DNA of 32,123 nt, taken from contig CAYPWJ010000015.1 of the NCBI GenBank assembly GCA_964414415.1, forward strand, positions 1 to 32,123. The letters run 5' to 3'. Each line of letters begins with the position of its first letter. Position 1 is the stretch's first letter. Positions 22,044-29,839 of this stretch are shown in pieces. The notes under the pieces are model-generated. The model saw only the letters and a program-made list of their open reading frames with translations, searched no databases and was not told the origin of the DNA. Source of the DNA: CAZESS01 sp964414415. Lineage in GTDB: Archaea; Thermoplasmatota; E2; UBA202; DSCA01. Both the position numbers and the translations under genes were made by a program.

Positions 22044-23555
22044 ATGGAAGCCGAAGGTGACACATCCGACGAATTGGTCGAAACATTGTCCACCGCCGAG
22101 AAAAAAGTCCTCCAGGCGCTGCAGGAGTACGACGGCGACGCGTCGCCCGGCAAGCTGATGGACGAGACGGGGCTGGAGCAGGTCAAGGTCATGAACGCCT
22201 CGTCGTGGCTCGAGTCCAAGGGCCTCGCCCGGATGGAGGAGGACCTCGAGAGCAGCTACCAGGTCACCGAGGAAGGCGAGCGTTTTTTGCAGGAGGGATT
22301 GCCCGAGGTGCAGGTCATGGAGCTCGTCATGGACGGCGTCGACCGGTTCAGCGAGCTGCAGCAGCAGCGGGACGACCTCGACATCGCCATCGGCTGGCTG
22401 ATGCGCAAAGGCTGGACCACGATCGACAAAAAGGATGGGGATAAGGTGCTCGTGCCCACCGACGAGGGCAGGCAGGCCCTCGAAGACGTGCAGCCCGAGA
22501 TCCAGGTGCTCCGGCAGATACAGCAGGGCGAACCACCCGGCGACGAGGAGACAGCGGAGACGCTCGTCCAGCGGAACGCGCTGTCAGAGAGCGAAGCGAT
22601 CGCCAGGACCGTCATCCTCACCGACCAGGGAAAAGACGTTGCCGGGCGTGACCTCGAGATAACGGAGGAGATCGCGCAGCTGACCCCGGAGCAGATACAG
22701 AGCGGTGAATGGAAAAACAAGTCGTTCCGCAGATACGACGTCTCGAGCTTCGCGCCCGCCGTGCATCCAGGCAAACGCCATCCGTTGAGCCGATTGATCG
22801 AGCGGGTGCAGCGTATCTTCGTCGAGATGGGCTTTGAAGAAATCGAAGGCGGCTACGTCGAGCCGTGCTTCTGGGACATGGACGTCCTGTTCATCCCGCA
22901 GGACCACCCGGCCAGGGACATGCAGGACACCTTTTACTGCTCCACCCCTGCAGAGCTGCCGATAGACGAGGGGCTCCTCGAGGTCATCCGCGAGGTGCAC
23001 GAGAACGGCGGTGATACGGGCTCCACCGGCTGGCAATATCAGTTTGACGAAAAACAGGCGCGGCGTGTCGTCCTCCGGACGCATACAACGGTGAACACCA
23101 TCCGGTATCTGGCCAAGCACCCGGAGCCGCCCGCCAAGGTCTTCTCGATCGGCAGGGTCTTCCGGCGGGAGACCATCGACAGCACACACCTGCCCGAGTT
23201 CTACCAGATAGAGGGCATCGTCCACGAAAAAAAGGCGAACTTCCGGCAGCTCATCGGGCTGCTGACGGAGTTCTACCGGAGGCTGGGCTTCGAGAACATC
23301 CGGCTGCGGCCGGCCTACTATCCCTACACTGAACCGTCGATGGACGTCGAAGTCAGATGGCACGACAAGTGGATGGAGCTCGGCGGCTCCGGTATCTTCC
23401 GGCCCGAGGTCACCGAGCCGCTCGGCATCCATGAGCCAGTGCTGGCGTGGGGGCTCGGCCTCGAGCGGATCGCGATGGAGCTCTACGGCCTGTCGGACAT
23501 ACGGCAGCTATACCTGAGTGACCTGGAATGGCTGCGCACCGCTCCGCTGCTATAA
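22044..23555 (+). CDS. pheS: Phenylalanyl-tRNA synthetase alpha subunit
   Basis: A 503-residue catalytic subunit of archaeal PheRS, which charges tRNA-Phe as an alpha2-beta2 enzyme. The N-terminal 215 or so residues hold winged-helix tRNA-contacting repeats (EKKVLQALQEYDGDASPGKL onward). The class II core follows: HPGKRHPLSRLIERVQRIF, motif 2 in VFSIGRVFRRETIDSTHLPE, and motif 3 in AWGLGLERIAMELYG. LGGSGIFRPEVTEP is also characteristic. Length is normal for archaeal/eukaryotic-type alpha chains. The beta subunit gene is not adjacent, as the next gene is convergent and overlaps the stop by 6 nt. Confidence 0.96.
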   Translation: MEAEGDTSDELVETLSTAEKKVLQALQEYDGDASPGKLMDETGLEQVKVMNASSWLESKGLARMEEDLESSYQVTEEGERFLQEGLPEVQVMELVMDGVDRFSELQQQRDDLDIAIGWLMRKGWTTIDKKDGDKVLVPTDEGRQALEDVQPEIQVLRQIQQGEPPGDEETAETLVQRNALSESEAIARTVILTDQGKDVAGRDLEITEEIAQLTPEQIQSGEWKNKSFRRYDVSSFAPAVHPGKRHPLSRLIERVQRIFVEMGFEEIEGGYVEPCFWDMDVLFIPQDHPARDMQDTFYCSTPAELPIDEGLLEVIREVHENGGDTGSTGWQYQFDEKQARRVVLRTHTTVNTIRYLAKHPEPPAKVFSIGRVFRRETIDSTHLPEFYQIEGIVHEKKANFRQLIGLLTEFYRRLGFENIRLRPAYYPYTEPSMDVEVRWHDKWMELGGSGIFRPEVTEPLGIHEPVLAWGLGLERIAMELYGLSDIRQLYLSDLEWLRTAPLL

Positions 23556-24338
23556 CCGGTCGGGGAGCGTCCGGAGCAGATCCGTCCGTGTCACGATGCC
23601 CTGCAGTGCGTCGCTGTCGTCGACGATAGGCAGGCAGCCGACAGCTTGGTCGAGCATAATCCTGGCCGCCTCGGTTATCGTGCGTTCCACACCGGCGACG
23701 AGCGCCGGTGCACGCATCGCGTCCTCGACGAGGAGCCTCCGCAGCCGATGGTTCTGCTGCCCGAGCGACACAGACCGCTTCAGTTCAGCCAGGGCGAAGG
23801 CGATCTCCATGTCCGAGATGAGGCCCTGCGGTTGGCCGTCCACCACGACGGGCAGCCGGGCGATGTCGTGGTCGAGAAGCCGACGTCGCGCGTGGACGAC
23901 CCGGTCGTCGGGTTTGACCGTGATGACGTTGTCGGTCATGACCTCCGTGATGCAGCGGTCGTCCTCCACGTAGGGCAGCAGGTCGGCCTTGGTGACCACG
24001 CCGACCAGCATCTCGTTCTCCAGGACCGGCAGCATCGTCAGGCCGGGTTCACCGACTGTCCGCAGGATCTCTCTGACATCCATCTGCGGGTAGATGGGCT
24101 CAAAGTCGCGGTCCATGACCGTCGACGCGTGCATGTGCGCCGGGGGGACCCCGCGCTTCCGGACGCTGCCCAGCTCGTCTGCTATCGTGTTGTCGGTGAC
24201 GATGCCGGCCAGTGTGCCGTCTGCCATCGCTGGAACTTTGCTGATGTTGTGTTTTTCCATCAGGTCCATCACGTGCTGCAGGTCGTCGTTCTTGTTAACT
24301 GAGATAATATCTGTGGTCATTATGTTCATTATTTGCAT
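23550..24338 (-). CDS. Four-CBS-domain protein
   Basis: A 262-residue protein built of four CBS repeats, beginning at about residues 4 (MNIMTTDIISVNKND), 70 (TVMDRDFEPIYPQM), 130 (VMTDNVITVKPDD) and 205 (VEDAMRAPALVAGVE). Each has the G(I/V)(V/I)T or G-L-I-S pattern that lines an adenosyl-ligand pocket, so two Bateman modules are expected. Such proteins sense AMP, ATP or S-adenosylmethionine; no attached enzyme domain is present. GAGGGGAT lies 4-5 nt before the ATG at 24338. It is the second gene of an operon, 14 nt after the upstream CBS gene. Confidence 0.92.
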   Translation of the reverse strand: MQIMNIMTTDIISVNKNDDLQHVMDLMEKHNISKVPAMADGTLAGIVTDNTIADELGSVRKRGVPPAHMHASTVMDRDFEPIYPQMDVREILRTVGEPGLTMLPVLENEMLVGVVTKADLLPYVEDDRCITEVMTDNVITVKPDDRVVHARRRLLDHDIARLPVVVDGQPQGLISDMEIAFALAELKRSVSLGQQNHRLRRLLVEDAMRAPALVAGVERTITEAARIMLDQAVGCLPIVDDSDALQGIVTRTDLLRTLPDRL

Positions 24339-24352
24339 TCTATCCCCTCACT

Positions 24353-24904
24353 CTACTGGTACGCGTCTGTGCAGGATTCACAGAGCAGCCGCCCGTCGAC
24401 CTCGACGAGGCGGTCGGACAGCATGCCGCATTCCTCGCATTTGCCGGGCAGCGATATCTCGCGGGGCTCCGCTGTCTCCTTGCCCCCGGAAATCGAGGCG
24501 AGTTCACGGGCGATGTCGAGTAAAAGCGGAGAAATTTGGAGGAGGTCGCGCTCGGTCACCATCCCCACCAGCTTGCCGTCCTCCACTACGGGAAGACGCC
24601 GTATCTTTTTGTCGCTCATCGTCCGTATCGCCTCGGTCATCTTCTCCCCGGGTGAGATGGTGATCGGCGGCTGGCTCATGATCTGTTCAATTGACACGTC
24701 AGCGGCGTTTGCTCCCTCGGCGACTACTTTGCGCAGGATGTCGCTCTCGGTGGCGATGCCAACGGGACGGCCGTCGTCGACGACGATGAGGCTGCCGACG
24801 TCCTCGCCTTTCATCTCCCGGGCGGCGTCGCTGACGCTTGCCTTCCGGCTGATGATGACCGGGTTGTCGTTCATGACGTCGCTGACAGCGACTTCCGTCC
24901 GCAT
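24353..24904 (-). CDS. Two-CBS-domain protein with C-terminal zinc ribbon
   Basis: A 183-residue protein with one Bateman module. The CBS repeats begin at VSDVMNDNPVIISRKASVSD (residue 7) and IEQIMSQPPITISPGEKMTE (about residue 72). After a linker (ISGGKETAEPREISLPG), a zinc ribbon closes the protein as CEECGMLSDRLVEVDGRLLC and ESC, a two-knuckle CxxC pattern. It presumably binds an adenosyl ligand and zinc; the partner is unknown. The TATA box at 24924-24935 lies 26 nt before the ATG at 24904 and overlaps the longer frame, so the shorter start is used. It leads the two-gene CBS operon. Confidence 0.9.
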   Translation of the reverse strand: MRTEVAVSDVMNDNPVIISRKASVSDAAREMKGEDVGSLIVVDDGRPVGIATESDILRKVVAEGANAADVSIEQIMSQPPITISPGEKMTEAIRTMSDKKIRRLPVVEDGKLVGMVTERDLLQISPLLLDIARELASISGGKETAEPREISLPGKCEECGMLSDRLVEVDGRLLCESCTDAYQ

Positions 24905-24923
24905 ACAGAGATACAACGTCTCC

Positions 24924-24935
24924 ATCAATAAAATC
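24924..24935 (-). promoter_or_regulatory. TATA box of the CBS operon
   Basis: GATTTTATTGAT on the minus strand, centred about 26 nt before the ATG at 24904. Confidence 0.55.
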
Positions 24936-24970
24936 TTTTTCCCGGCAGGCGAGCCACTCCGGACATGAAG

Positions 24971-24980
24971 GTTTAAATAG
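24971..24980 (+). promoter_or_regulatory. TATA box of the C25 protease gene
   Basis: GTTTAAATAG on the plus strand, centred about 25 nt before the ATG at 25001, so the mRNA is probably leaderless. Confidence 0.65.
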
Positions 24981-25000
24981 CATCTCCTAATAAAAGAGCC

Positions 25001-26875
25001 ATGAAAAAACTACTTGCTGTTTTTGTCGTATCCGCGCTCCTTATAGGCGGCGCAGGAACCATCGGTGTCACCCAGCCCGAGACCACCAGCCACATCGAGG
25101 GCAGCGAAGCCACGGCAACCAAGACCACATCCGCCACGTTTCAGGCACCACGCATCACCGAGCAGGGAGGCTACATCCAGATACACATGGAGAACTGCGG
25201 CGTCACCGGCGGCGAGGGGAAACCGATGCTGCCCGTCTGGCGGACAACAATCAAGCTGCCCTTCGGCTCAACAGTCAACGACGTATCGGTAACGACGGGC
25301 GACCTGCAGCAGCAAAAGCTGCATCATCCCGTCCGGCCCGCCAGGCAGGCCGTCGCCCCCGGCATGGAGCCCATGACCGCGGAGCGCAGTCCCGACAGTG
25401 ACGTCTACCGGAGCGCCGCGCTCTACCCCGGCAGCTGGTCCGACTACGACGTGGCGAGCGGCATCCAGCACGGCGAACGCGTGACCACGGTCACGGTGAC
25501 TGTCTACCCGGTGCAGTATAGCCCCGCCGACAGCACGCTGCGGTTCTGTCGGCAGGCAGACGTCACGGTCGACTACCGGCCACCCGCAGCGCCGGTGGTA
25601 CAGAAAGATGAATACGACCTGCTCGTCGTCTCGCCCGAAAGCTGGACCGACGCGCTGCAGCCGCTCGCGGAGCACAAGGAAAGCCACGGCATCGACACCA
25701 CGGTGGTCTCGATGGCATCCGTCAAGAGCGGCGAGTACTTTGAGCCACAAGGACGGGACGACGCCGAGACGCTCAAATACTTCATCAAGAACGCCGTCGA
25801 GGAATGGGGCGTCACGTACGTGCTGCTCGTCGGCGGCCGCAAGCCCGGCATCAGGGAGCAATGGCACATCCCCGTCCGATATGTAGCGGTCACCTGGCCG
25901 ACGAGCGAAAACATAGAAAGAAGATACGTAAGCGACCTCTACTTCGCTGACATATACAACGGCACCGGTGACTTTGCTTCGTGGGACACCGACGACAACG
26001 ACGTCTTCTACGAATGGAACAAGATGGGGCAGCTCAAGGACGACGGCGACCTCTACCCCGACGTCCACCTCGGCCGGTGGGCCTGCCGGAGCAAAGCCGA
26101 GGTCAACGTCATGGTCGACAAGACCATCGCCTACGAGCAGGGCAGCGCCAGCAAGCGTGTCTCCCTGATCGGCGGCGACAACTTCCCCGCGTCCGGCGTC
26201 GAGGGAGAAATCGTCTGCGACACGTCACTCGCATATCTCGACGGGTACGAGGCATCCAAGGTCTATGCAAGCGAGATGGACGTCACCACCGGGGCGATAA
26301 AGGAAACACTGAACACCGGCGCTGCCTTCCTGCACATGCACGGCCACGGCAGCCCGATGTCGTGGAGCACCCACAAGCCCGGCAACTTCGACGAATGGGA
26401 GCCAGGCATCGACGTGCTCGACCTGCCGTTGTTCTTCAACGACGAGTACACCATCGCGGTCATCGGCGGCTGCCACACCGCGATGTTCAACGTCAGCATG
26501 ACCGTACATCCATGGACCGGCGGCGTTCCCTCCCCGGAGGGCACCAGCTGGTGGCTCGCCCGCAAGGTGAACGGCGGCGGCATCGCGTCGCTCGGCTACA
26601 CCGCGTTCCCCGTGGCGACCCCCGGCGAAGACGGCGACCTGGACGGCGACGGCGTCGAGGAGCCCGACTGCGTCGAGTCCGGCTACGGCTACATGCAGCT
26701 CGAGGTGTTCAACGGCTACGGGCAGCATGGGCTGGAGCACCTCGGCGCATGCTGGAGCCATGCCGTATCCAGCTACACCGAGCATTTCAAGACGCCCGCC
26801 CAGCGGTATCATCTCCACACCATCCAGTCGTTCGTCCTCCTCGGCGACCCGACCCTCAAGATCGGGGGCTACTGA
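25001..26875 (+). CDS. Secreted gingipain-like (C25 family) cysteine protease
   Basis: A 624-residue exported peptidase. A signal peptide (about residues 1-24, KKLLAVFVVSALLIGGAG) precedes a propeptide-like region to about residue 195. The C25 catalytic domain follows, opening YDLLVVSPESWTDALQPLAE. The catalytic His is in LHMHGHGSPMSW and the catalytic Cys in AVIGGCHTAMFN, both in the expected order. GEDGDLDGDGVEEPD holds a DxDxDG-like calcium loop. The C-terminus, SFVLLGDPTLKIGGY, is the usual end of the C25 domain, and no anchor or sorting helix follows, so the enzyme is probably released. Substrate specificity cannot be told. Confidence 0.92.
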   Translation: MKKLLAVFVVSALLIGGAGTIGVTQPETTSHIEGSEATATKTTSATFQAPRITEQGGYIQIHMENCGVTGGEGKPMLPVWRTTIKLPFGSTVNDVSVTTGDLQQQKLHHPVRPARQAVAPGMEPMTAERSPDSDVYRSAALYPGSWSDYDVASGIQHGERVTTVTVTVYPVQYSPADSTLRFCRQADVTVDYRPPAAPVVQKDEYDLLVVSPESWTDALQPLAEHKESHGIDTTVVSMASVKSGEYFEPQGRDDAETLKYFIKNAVEEWGVTYVLLVGGRKPGIREQWHIPVRYVAVTWPTSENIERRYVSDLYFADIYNGTGDFASWDTDDNDVFYEWNKMGQLKDDGDLYPDVHLGRWACRSKAEVNVMVDKTIAYEQGSASKRVSLIGGDNFPASGVEGEIVCDTSLAYLDGYEASKVYASEMDVTTGAIKETLNTGAAFLHMHGHGSPMSWSTHKPGNFDEWEPGIDVLDLPLFFNDEYTIAVIGGCHTAMFNVSMTVHPWTGGVPSPEGTSWWLARKVNGGGIASLGYTAFPVATPGEDGDLDGDGVEEPDCVESGYGYMQLEVFNGYGQHGLEHLGACWSHAVSSYTEHFKTPAQRYHLHTIQSFVLLGDPTLKIGGY

Positions 26876-26879
26876 ATCG

Positions 26880-27398
26880 ATGAGCAGCTACGAGCGCGAG
26901 TTCCGGGGCATCCTCTCCGCAGACGAGGCAACACTTGCGACGGTCACCCGGAGCTGCACCCAGGAGGAACGTGACGGCTACTACAGGATACGCGACGCGC
27001 CGTTCATCGTCGTACGGGCGGCAGGCTCGCTCGGCATCGCCGACATCGTCGCGGTCCGCGGCAGCATCTCGTTCCTCGTCGAAATCAAGACACGGAAGCG
27101 CGACCGCATCCTGTTCAGCCGAAAGAAAGACAAGCTCCAGCGGAAGACCGAGCAGATGCGGGAGACCTGCGAGCGCTCGAAAGCCCTGCCGCTGTTCGCG
27201 TTCCGCCGGAAGAGCTACCGTGGCGATGCATGGCGCGTCTTCGCGTTGGATGTCACCGAGCTGGAGGGCCGCGCCAGGCTGCTGCACAGCCGGCTGCCGC
27301 CGATCGGCAAGACCGATGCGGGCAACTATGACCTCCGGTGGAGCGAGGGGATGAAGCTCTCCTCGTTCATCGCCTACGTGGCGTCGCTCATCGAGTAA
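26880..27398 (+). CDS. hjc: Hjc-like archaeal Holliday junction resolvase
   Basis: A 172-residue nuclease of the archaeal Holliday-junction-resolvase family. The core RAAGSLGIADIVAVRG carries the active-site Asp, and ISFLVEIKTRKRDRILFS carries the ExK pair. An acidic N-terminal helix, SSYEREFRGIL, provides the first Glu. Compared with Hjc of about 130 residues, this one has an insert of about 30 residues (TVTRSCTQEERDGYYRIRD) before the core and a longer C-terminus, a form seen in methanogen-related archaea. The ATG at 26880 lies 4 nt after the protease stop, so the genes are co-transcribed. The longer frame into the protease gene is rejected. Confidence 0.87.
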   Translation: MSSYEREFRGILSADEATLATVTRSCTQEERDGYYRIRDAPFIVVRAAGSLGIADIVAVRGSISFLVEIKTRKRDRILFSRKKDKLQRKTEQMRETCERSKALPLFAFRRKSYRGDAWRVFALDVTELEGRARLLHSRLPPIGKTDAGNYDLRWSEGMKLSSFIAYVASLIE

Positions 27399-27528
27399 CC
27401 CCGTCCAAGACGGCTGAGGCATAGCGGAACGACAATGTGCACCGCGAGGCATCTACGGAGGCAAAAAACCTGTGGCGTGTTTCCATCGAGCCAGGCTGTA
27501 GAGATGACGGGGGCGACCGGCGCAACTC

Positions 27529-29337
27529 TTATTTCGGGGGGTGTTCCTGCTCCAAGTGGATGCTGACGATGGTGCCCGACGGCTCGTTATCCTCGATGGT
27601 CACGCTGCCGCCGTATCGCTCGATGGCCTTCCGGACGATGTACAGCCCGAGACCCGAGCCGGCATGGCCGCCGTGGCTGTAGCGCTCCTCGAACACCCGG
27701 TCCTTGACGTCGTCGGGGATACCCGTTCCGTTGTCGGCGATACAGAGGCTGCATCGTCCATCCTGGTCCTCCATCGTGACGTCAATGTGGTCTGCCTCGC
27801 CATGCACCACGGCGTTCTCCAGAATGTTGTCGATGACGGAGGGAAAGGCGGCGTCGGCCTGCACCGTGCAGTCCCCGTTGATGGAGACGTCCACGTCGTA
27901 ATCCTCCGCCATGTCCCCCACCACATCTCTCACTCGATACGGCTTCAGTGTGTCCCCGGCGGTTACCAGTGTCTCCAGCTCCTGCATTCGGTTGATAAGC
28001 GAGGCGCTCTGCTCCAGGCGGGACGCCAGTTTATCCAGCAGTTCCTCATCCTGCTCATCCTGGTAGAGGTCGAGGGCGCTCCGGGCGACCTGCACGTCGT
28101 TGAGGATGTCATGCCGCATGATCTTGTTGGTCAGCTGCAGTACCTCGTTGGACTCCTGCAGGCGCGCCCGTGCCCGCCGCCGCTCGGTGATGTCACGGAC
28201 GATAGACAAGACGGTGTCGTCGCCCAGCGGGGCGATACGTGCGTCAAAGACACGTCTGCCTGCAGGTGTCTCCAATCCGTATTCGATTTTCTGTATGGTT
28301 CGTTCGTCCAACGCCGTCTGAATGGCTTCCTCTATCTCCGCTATCTTGGCCTGCGTGAAGCCGACGTCGCGGATATGCGCCCCCGTGATTTTGTCCGGCG
28401 GTACACCCAGTTTGTCCTCGTCGGTGGCATAGAAATCGAGATAGGTGCCATCCGTGTCTTGGATGAACATCATGTCGGGCATGGCTTCAAGGATAGCCGT
28501 GGTTTTGTTGTGCGCTTCCTGCAGTTCCTCCTCCATCTGCACCCTGTCGGTGATGTCTCGCAGGATACCCATCACCCGTGCCTCTCCCGCGGCACCGATG
28601 TCGACCGTGGTGACCTCCACGGTTTTCACGTGTCCCTGTTTGTCGATGATTCTGAACTCGTAACGGCTCGGGATGTCCTCACCGCGTTCTCTCGCCCGTT
28701 CACGCTGTCTGATGACCTCGTGGTCATCGGGATGAAGTAAGTCCCAGAAGTCGAAGTCCTCGGCGGTCACCTCATCCTCACGGTAGCCTGTCAGTTCCTC
28801 AAAGGTGGGATTGACAAATTCGAAGCCATCAGGCGTGATGATGTAGATGGCGTCGTTGGCGTGCTCGACCACCCCGCGGTAAAGGGCTTCGCTCTCCCGC
28901 AGCTTCCGTTCCGCTGCCTTCTGATCGGTTATGTCACGGATGATGGTCACGACATGGGCCACCTCTCCCTGACGGACAACTGGTATCTTCTGGGTCTCCG
29001 TGTAGATGGTCCGCCCGTTGATGGTCACGTGCTCCTCGGTGACCAGTTTTTCTCCCGTCCTGAACACCCGCCGGTACTCGTTCGCTATCTCCTCCGAGAG
29101 AAAGGGAAAGAGCTCGGTGATTGATGTACCGATGACATCGGTGCTGGGCAGTCCCAGCTCGTCGTTCCATTGACGGAAGGCGTCGTTGAAAAATATGATC
29201 TGTAACTCGTCGTCAACCACGTGGATGGCATCCTCCATTGCATCCAGCACATCCCGTGGAAATATATCTGTTGCCGTTTCATCGACCTGTTTCTTCGGCT
29301 GCCCGTCCTTCATCTCGTCCATCCTGCCACCCCGCAT
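27529..29337 (-). CDS. PAS-domain histidine kinase, complete
   Basis: A 602-residue cytosolic kinase. Three PAS domains (about residues 25-145, 148-270 and 280-390) each end in a IIRDITDQK, ILRDITDR or IVRDITERR linker. The dimerisation helix follows, with the phospho-acceptor in NKIMRHDILNDVQVARSALD (about residue 410). The ATPase domain shows the N box DNILENAVVH, G1 ADNGTGIPDD and G2 GSGLGLYIVRK. The RHD-type H-box is typical of methanogen and haloarchaeal kinases. It lacks membrane helices, so the signal is intracellular. The start may be the ATG at 29337 or at 29322 (preceded by GGGGTGG). The neighbouring receiver gene is the likely partner. Confidence 0.93.
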   Translation of the reverse strand: MRGGRMDEMKDGQPKKQVDETATDIFPRDVLDAMEDAIHVVDDELQIIFFNDAFRQWNDELGLPSTDVIGTSITELFPFLSEEIANEYRRVFRTGEKLVTEEHVTINGRTIYTETQKIPVVRQGEVAHVVTIIRDITDQKAAERKLRESEALYRGVVEHANDAIYIITPDGFEFVNPTFEELTGYREDEVTAEDFDFWDLLHPDDHEVIRQRERARERGEDIPSRYEFRIIDKQGHVKTVEVTTVDIGAAGEARVMGILRDITDRVQMEEELQEAHNKTTAILEAMPDMMFIQDTDGTYLDFYATDEDKLGVPPDKITGAHIRDVGFTQAKIAEIEEAIQTALDERTIQKIEYGLETPAGRRVFDARIAPLGDDTVLSIVRDITERRRARARLQESNEVLQLTNKIMRHDILNDVQVARSALDLYQDEQDEELLDKLASRLEQSASLINRMQELETLVTAGDTLKPYRVRDVVGDMAEDYDVDVSINGDCTVQADAAFPSVIDNILENAVVHGEADHIDVTMEDQDGRCSLCIADNGTGIPDDVKDRVFEERYSHGGHAGSGLGLYIVRKAIERYGGSVTIEDNEPSGTIVSIHLEQEHPPK

Positions 29338-29370
29338 ATCATGCTCCGTACTGCCGCCCTGTAATATGTC

Positions 29371-29382
29371 AGGTTATATACT
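29371..29382 (-). promoter_or_regulatory. TATA box of the complete histidine kinase gene
   Basis: AGTATATAACCT on the minus strand predicts a transcript start near 29351, giving a leader of about 14-29 nt. It abuts the hairpin at 29381-29400. Confidence 0.55.
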
Positions 29383-29400
29383 CCATGTGACGGCATGGAG
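29381..29400. other. Perfect 7-bp hairpin between receiver and kinase genes
   Basis: CTCCATG-6 nt-CATGGAG begins one base after the receiver stop (29402) and touches the kinase TATA box, occupying the position of the TFB-recognition element. It may stabilise the receiver mRNA 3' end, act as an operator, or both. Confidence 0.5.
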
Positions 29401-29401
29401 G

Positions 29402-29839
29402 CTATTCTTGGAGGAACTGTTTCACCTGCTCTGCAAACTCCTTGAAGGGCACCTGTCGTCCCACCACTCTGTCGACGCCCTGCTCTCGGAGTTCCTTGTC
29501 CCAGTCGCTGCCCCTCCATGCCGTGTACCCCCAGATGACGGCGTCGGCGTCCATGTCCTTGATGGCACGTGTGGCGTCCACGCCGTCCATCTTGCTGTCC
29601 TCGCCCTCCCGGTGGCGGTCGATGGCTTCCATGTCCTGGTTGCTGCCCGACAGGTTCAGGTCCATGACGACCAACGCCGGTGGCTCGCCTGCCTCAATCA
29701 ACTCACTGTATCGTTCCACTGCCTCCTCGCCTGTCACGGCGTTGACCACCTCGGCATCAGCCATCCGCTGCAGATACATGGTGAGGATGTCCTGTATGTC
29801 CTGTTCGTCATCCACAATCAATACCTTTTCTTTATTCAT
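29402..29839 (-). CDS. Stand-alone receiver protein, atypical
   Basis: A 145-residue receiver domain with no output domain. The acidic pair is in VLIVDDEQD, the phospho-acceptor Asp in LVVMDLNLSG and the switch Thr in VIWGYTAW. Two features are unusual. About 18 extra residues (SNQDMEAIDRHREGEDSKMD) lie between the third strand and third helix, and the invariant Lys-Pro is replaced by GRQVPF, so the Lys is missing. Loss of this Lys usually alters switching or dephosphorylation. The ATG at 29839 follows GAGGTGA (29845-29851) and overlaps the upstream gene by 8 nt, showing translational coupling with the ATPase-less sensor. Confidence 0.9.
   Translation of the reverse strand: MNKEKVLIVDDEQDIQDILTMYLQRMADAEVVNAVTGEEAVERYSELIEAGEPPALVVMDLNLSGSNQDMEAIDRHREGEDSKMDGVDATRAIKDMDADAVIWGYTAWRGSDWDKELREQGVDRVVGRQVPFKEFAEQVKQFLQE

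Noticed and set aside
27399..27528. Small gene between the Hjc-like gene and the histidine kinase
   Set aside because: A GTG-started frame continues deep into the kinase gene on the opposite strand and has no recognisable features.
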